Below, in pieces: positions 61,227 to 64,000 of a stretch of DNA of 64,000 nt. The first letter of the stretch is position 1. Every line of letters begins with the position of its first letter. The notes below the pieces were generated by a model. That model saw only the letters and a program-made list of their open reading frames with translations, had not been told where the DNA came from and searched no databases. The stretch lies in NCBI GenBank assembly GCA_963678925.1, contig OY787533.1, positions 1,426,001 to 1,490,000 on the forward strand. Reading direction: 5' to 3'. This DNA comes from G963665925 sp963678925 (lineage in GTDB: Bacteria; Bacillota; Clostridia; Peptostreptococcales; Acidaminobacteraceae). Both the position numbers and the translations under genes were made by a program.

Positions 61227-62477
61227 TTAGAGATTATCCGATTTTACCCTCACGCCTTCCTCGATTCCATCTGCATCAAAATTTTTGAGAATGTGCGCAC
61301 CCGGTTCAAGTCCGGAAATGACTTCGATGAATCTGGTCGCTTCATAACCTGTCTCAATGGGCTGGAGTACGATTTTCCCATCCTTTACAAGCCACAGACC
61401 GTCTCCGGATTCAATGGGAAAGACTGCTGATTTCGGTACAGAGAGCGCATTTTCTGAACGGTATAGCATAAAGGAAACGTCGACATCCGCGCCTGCGATG
61501 ACTTTAAGTGTCTCTGTATTTTCAGGAAGGACGGTCACGCATACGCGTCGCTCTTTTAAGCCGAGTGCCGATACGGTTTCTATTGCCGAAGGGTCAATCT
61601 TTGAAATGTGTCCGTCAACCAAATGTTCAACACCTTTTCTCTGCAGCACAATTGACGCTGCATCTCCCACCGTGAGCCCAATTGCATCTTCAGCAAGAAC
61701 CATGGACTCGATTTCGATGCGGTCCGTATCGATAATCTTCATTGCAGGTGTCATGGCTTCAACCGCCTGTCCGACCTCCAGGTCGAGTTCAGTCACTATG
61801 CCGCTCATCTGTGCGTAAAGAACACATTTTTCAATTTCATCTTCAATGAGTTCAAGTTCTGCCTGCAGCTGCATAATCTGGCCTGAATAGAAAGTTGAAA
61901 GGCCATCCCCTATTTCATTCTGTGCCTTAAGACTATTCAATCTGGCCAACTCCATATTATAGGTCTGCTCAGCAGCCCTATAGGCCTTTTCAGAAACCTC
62001 ATAGGCTTGAAGACTCAGTGCACCTGCTCTATAAAGCTCTTCTGCGCGGTCCATATCAGCGCTGTACTGGTTCATATTCACCTCAGCGATGGCGAGCGCA
62101 CTGCCTTGTGCTTCAATATCCGGTGCCTTTACCTTTTCCGACTCGGATTCGAGCTGTCCATTCAAGCTAATCAACTGACCTTCTACAGCCTTTTTCTTCA
62201 GTTCCAGCTGGGTAGAATCAAATCCAATTAGTGCATCGCCTGCCATGACCCTATCGCCGTTTTCAACGTAAACCTGTTCTACAATACCGCCTGTACGTGC
62301 AGTTACCGGGCCTTCTTCCCCAGCATAAACCACCCCTTCCTCGACAAAGGTATCTGCGAACAGAGATCTTTCAACCCGAATGGTCTCCACAGAAACCGCT
62401 TGATTAAAATTATGACCCACTAGGCCTGCACCAAGAACCAAAACTACCAATGCACCCGCTATTCTTTTCTTATTCAT
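61227..62477 (-). CDS. Membrane fusion (HlyD/MacA-like) efflux adaptor
   Basis: The 416-residue protein has one N-terminal membrane anchor (residues 5-22), a biotinyl-lipoyl-like half-site (GGIVEQVYVENGDRVMAGDAL), a long coiled coil (about 75-205) and the second half-motif with SGIVTELDLEVGQAVEAM, then a beta barrel. It couples to the ABC permease encoded 12 bp upstream and is probably involved in export of drugs, peptides or lipids. There is no outer membrane partner in a Gram-positive setting. Confidence 0.9.
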   Translation of the reverse strand: MNKKRIAGALVVLVLGAGLVGHNFNQAVSVETIRVERSLFADTFVEEGVVYAGEEGPVTARTGGIVEQVYVENGDRVMAGDALIGFDSTQLELKKKAVEGQLISLNGQLESESEKVKAPDIEAQGSALAIAEVNMNQYSADMDRAEELYRAGALSLQAYEVSEKAYRAAEQTYNMELARLNSLKAQNEIGDGLSTFYSGQIMQLQAELELIEDEIEKCVLYAQMSGIVTELDLEVGQAVEAMTPAMKIIDTDRIEIESMVLAEDAIGLTVGDAASIVLQRKGVEHLVDGHISKIDPSAIETVSALGLKERRVCVTVLPENTETLKVIAGADVDVSFMLYRSENALSVPKSAVFPIESGDGLWLVKDGKIVLQPIETGYEATRFIEVISGLEPGAHILKNFDADGIEEGVRVKSDNL

Positions 62478-62489
62478 AAGATCGCCTCA

Positions 62490-64000
62490 CTATTCTCTAA
62501 TACTCAAGGACTTAACCAGTTCTATTTCTTCGACTTTTCTGCCCAACTGCCACTGTGCCATTAAAATGGACCCCGTAGTCAGGATCGCCGCCGAAAGGAA
62601 GGTCAGCGCCGATACCTCGGTCGGCATCGTGTATACATCGTTTGCCATCATTACAGACATGCTTTTCACCATTCCTCTTAGAAGGGGCATTCCCAAAACA
62701 AAAGCGGCGCAGGCTGTATACCATTGTTCCAGGTACAGCACCCGCTTGACTTCCGAATAGTTCAGTCCAATAACCAGCATGGAGGCCAGCTCTCTGTTTC
62801 GTTCAGACAAAGTAATCATGGAGGAAGCATATACGATAGAAAAGCCGCATAATATCCCGATTACGACAAACATGCCCAGCATGGCACCCATCATTTCCAT
62901 CATCTCTCCATACTTGTCCATGAGTTCCTCTGAGGCGTTCACACCAAAGACCTGACTGGATTCGTCAAAACGCGCTCTTACCGCCTCGACACCGGACATA
63001 TCCGTTCGTGCAATCACCGAAGTGGCAAAATCCGGCTGCTCCAACAGCGCGCTGAGTGCATTTTCATCCATATAGGCATTGAGACCAAGGTACTGAGGAA
63101 TGATTTTCACCACTTGTACCGAAACCGTTTCCTTAGGCCAACGTGCATAGGGACTCTTGACCAGTATCAGGTCGCCCTCCTGGGCATCTATTTTTTCAGC
63201 CAGCTGGTCGGATAAAATCATGCCCTGGTCTGGAAGCTGCAACAGCTCTCCATTTTCACCGTATAGGTGATAGAGCTGACTGTCTGCCTCTATGCCAAGG
63301 ACACTGACCGCCTCCTTGGCACCATGGTGGTATAGAAGCGCAGGTACTTCCATCAGCGATTCTGCATAATCCACTTCCGATGACTGCATGATTTCTGAGA
63401 CCGCATCCCGCCGAAGGACTGGCGTGGACAAGTCCACTTTCATATCGTAGACCGTGACCGTATCGAACTGATCATAAATCATGATGTCCATATTCTCTTT
63501 CATGGCCCATGGCATGCCTAAAATCGCATAGGTCAGCATGACCCCTATGAAAACAAAGCCCGTTCTCCCCTTATTTCTGAACATGTTTCGCACTGCAATC
63601 CGACTGATGATGGTCATCTTAGACCACAGGAACTTCATGTTCTCAACAATCGTGCCCTTCGACTGGGCAGGTGCAGGTGGGCGCATAGCCTCTGCCGGTT
63701 CGATTCTCAGGGTCGCTTTCACACCACCGTAGCCGGCTGCGAGAGAGAACAGCGTTGCCAGAACCAGGCTGATCACCGCGTACTTATAAGAGAACTCCGG
63801 CATCACAAGCGGCATATTGAACATGGTCTGATACATGCGTGTAAACGGCACAACCATTGCATTGCCCACTGCTATTCCGAAAATACCAGACAGGGCTCCA
63901 ATAACGAGGGCATAGCCCAAATAATGAATCAGGATCTGCCCATCGGTCATGCCAAAAGCCTTGAATACCCCGATTTGACCCCGCTGCTTTTCGACAAGTC
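62490..64000 (-). CDS. FtsX/MacB-type ABC transporter permease, 5' end outside the window
   Basis: The frame is open from 62490 to the window edge, so the true start lies beyond 64000. The visible 502 codons include an FtsX domain start (EKQRGQIGVFKAFGMT), several membrane helices, a periplasm-facing domain (about 165-330 of the visible part) and a second FtsX domain (MITLSERNRELASMLVIGLN). This fits a DUF214/FtsX permease with two FtsX repeats. The ATPase is expected upstream, outside the window. It works with the adaptor encoded downstream. Confidence 0.9.
   Translation of the reverse strand, partial: LVEKQRGQIGVFKAFGMTDGQILIHYLGYALVIGALSGIFGIAVGNAMVVPFTRMYQTMFNMPLVMPEFSYKYAVISLVLATLFSLAAGYGGVKATLRIEPAEAMRPPAPAQSKGTIVENMKFLWSKMTIISRIAVRNMFRNKGRTGFVFIGVMLTYAILGMPWAMKENMDIMIYDQFDTVTVYDMKVDLSTPVLRRDAVSEIMQSSEVDYAESLMEVPALLYHHGAKEAVSVLGIEADSQLYHLYGENGELLQLPDQGMILSDQLAEKIDAQEGDLILVKSPYARWPKETVSVQVVKIIPQYLGLNAYMDENALSALLEQPDFATSVIARTDMSGVEAVRARFDESSQVFGVNASEELMDKYGEMMEMMGAMLGMFVVIGILCGFSIVYASSMITLSERNRELASMLVIGLNYSEVKRVLYLEQWYTACAAFVLGMPLLRGMVKSMSVMMANDVYTMPTEVSALTFLSAAILTTGSILMAQWQLGRKVEEIELVKSLSIRE

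Noticed and set aside
1..64000. tRNA, rRNA, insertion sequences and prophage genes
   Set aside because: I saw no cloverleaf-like sequence, rRNA signature, transposase, integrase or phage structural gene, though a dedicated tRNA search was not possible.

Overview
The window reads as a chromosomal segment of a strictly anaerobic, amino-acid-fermenting Firmicute of the class Clostridia. The evidence is a lysine-fermentation gene at the left edge (kdd) beside a sigma-54 activator, a complete arginine deiminase operon (arcABC), three kinds of [FeFe]-hydrogenase, a 4-hydroxybutyrate dehydrogenase, and Gram-positive hallmarks (Veg, DUF1934, PyrR attenuation, strong AGGAGG ribosome binding sites). 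I would place it near Fusibacter, Acidaminobacter or other Peptostreptococcales, but this is inference from gene content only. Nothing in the window looks like a prophage or conjugative element.

Layout. 1-7.4 kb: truncated kdd with a sigma-54 promoter, its likely activator, an IGHMBP2-type helicase, an HTH regulator, DUF1934, a GntR regulator and ispE. 7.4-10.3 kb: a c-di-GMP-I riboswitch ahead of a membrane GGDEF-EAL protein. 10.3-14.3 kb: arcA-arcB-arcC. 14.3-16.7 kb: an array of about 127-bp structured repeats with a diverged solo copy 2 kb away, flanking veg, a YkgJ-type protein and a mini-glutaredoxin. 17-25 kb: a TIM-barrel protein, a PyrR-attenuated uracil permease, HAAS/DUF4097 envelope proteins, a FliD-like protein, an amidohydrolase and a DUF2089/SHOCT pair. 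25.5-30.5 kb: SPFH/NfeD, a cation antiporter and a GAF-GGDEF protein. 30.5-33.7 kb: btuFCD-type corrinoid uptake under a cobalamin riboswitch. 33.8-34.0 kb: a cluster of DnaA boxes. 34-36 kb: ArsR, an ArsP-like permease, a CxxC thioredoxin and a second thioredoxin-like ORF with an in-frame TGA that is probably a selenocysteine codon. 36-41 kb: a NAD-linked, probably electron-bifurcating hydrogenase operon with two Rex-like operators. 41-44 kb: mgsA, a duplicated UPF0180 protein, UPF0251, an Mrp ATPase and RNase HI. 44.4-49 kb: a hydrogen-sensing operon (2Fe-2S protein, sensory PAS hydrogenase, SpoIIE phosphatase, second [FeFe] hydrogenase). 49-64 kb: 4-hydroxybutyrate dehydrogenase, lipoproteins, a dioxygenase-family protein, GNATs, a His-less HPr homologue, a GH13 glucosidase, two MarR regulators and a truncated ABC export system.

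How the genes fit together. Lysine and arginine are probable substrates. Lysine fermentation uses a B12-dependent aminomutase, which gives the corrinoid importer a purpose. Reducing equivalents can leave as H2 through the hydrogenases, with Rex sensing NADH/NAD and the sensory hydrogenase plus SpoIIE phosphatase probably sensing H2. The most unusual items are the probable selenoprotein at 35764-36006, the covarying hairpin repeats at 14.3-14.8 and 16.5 kb, and the DnaA-box cluster at 33.8-34.0 kb.
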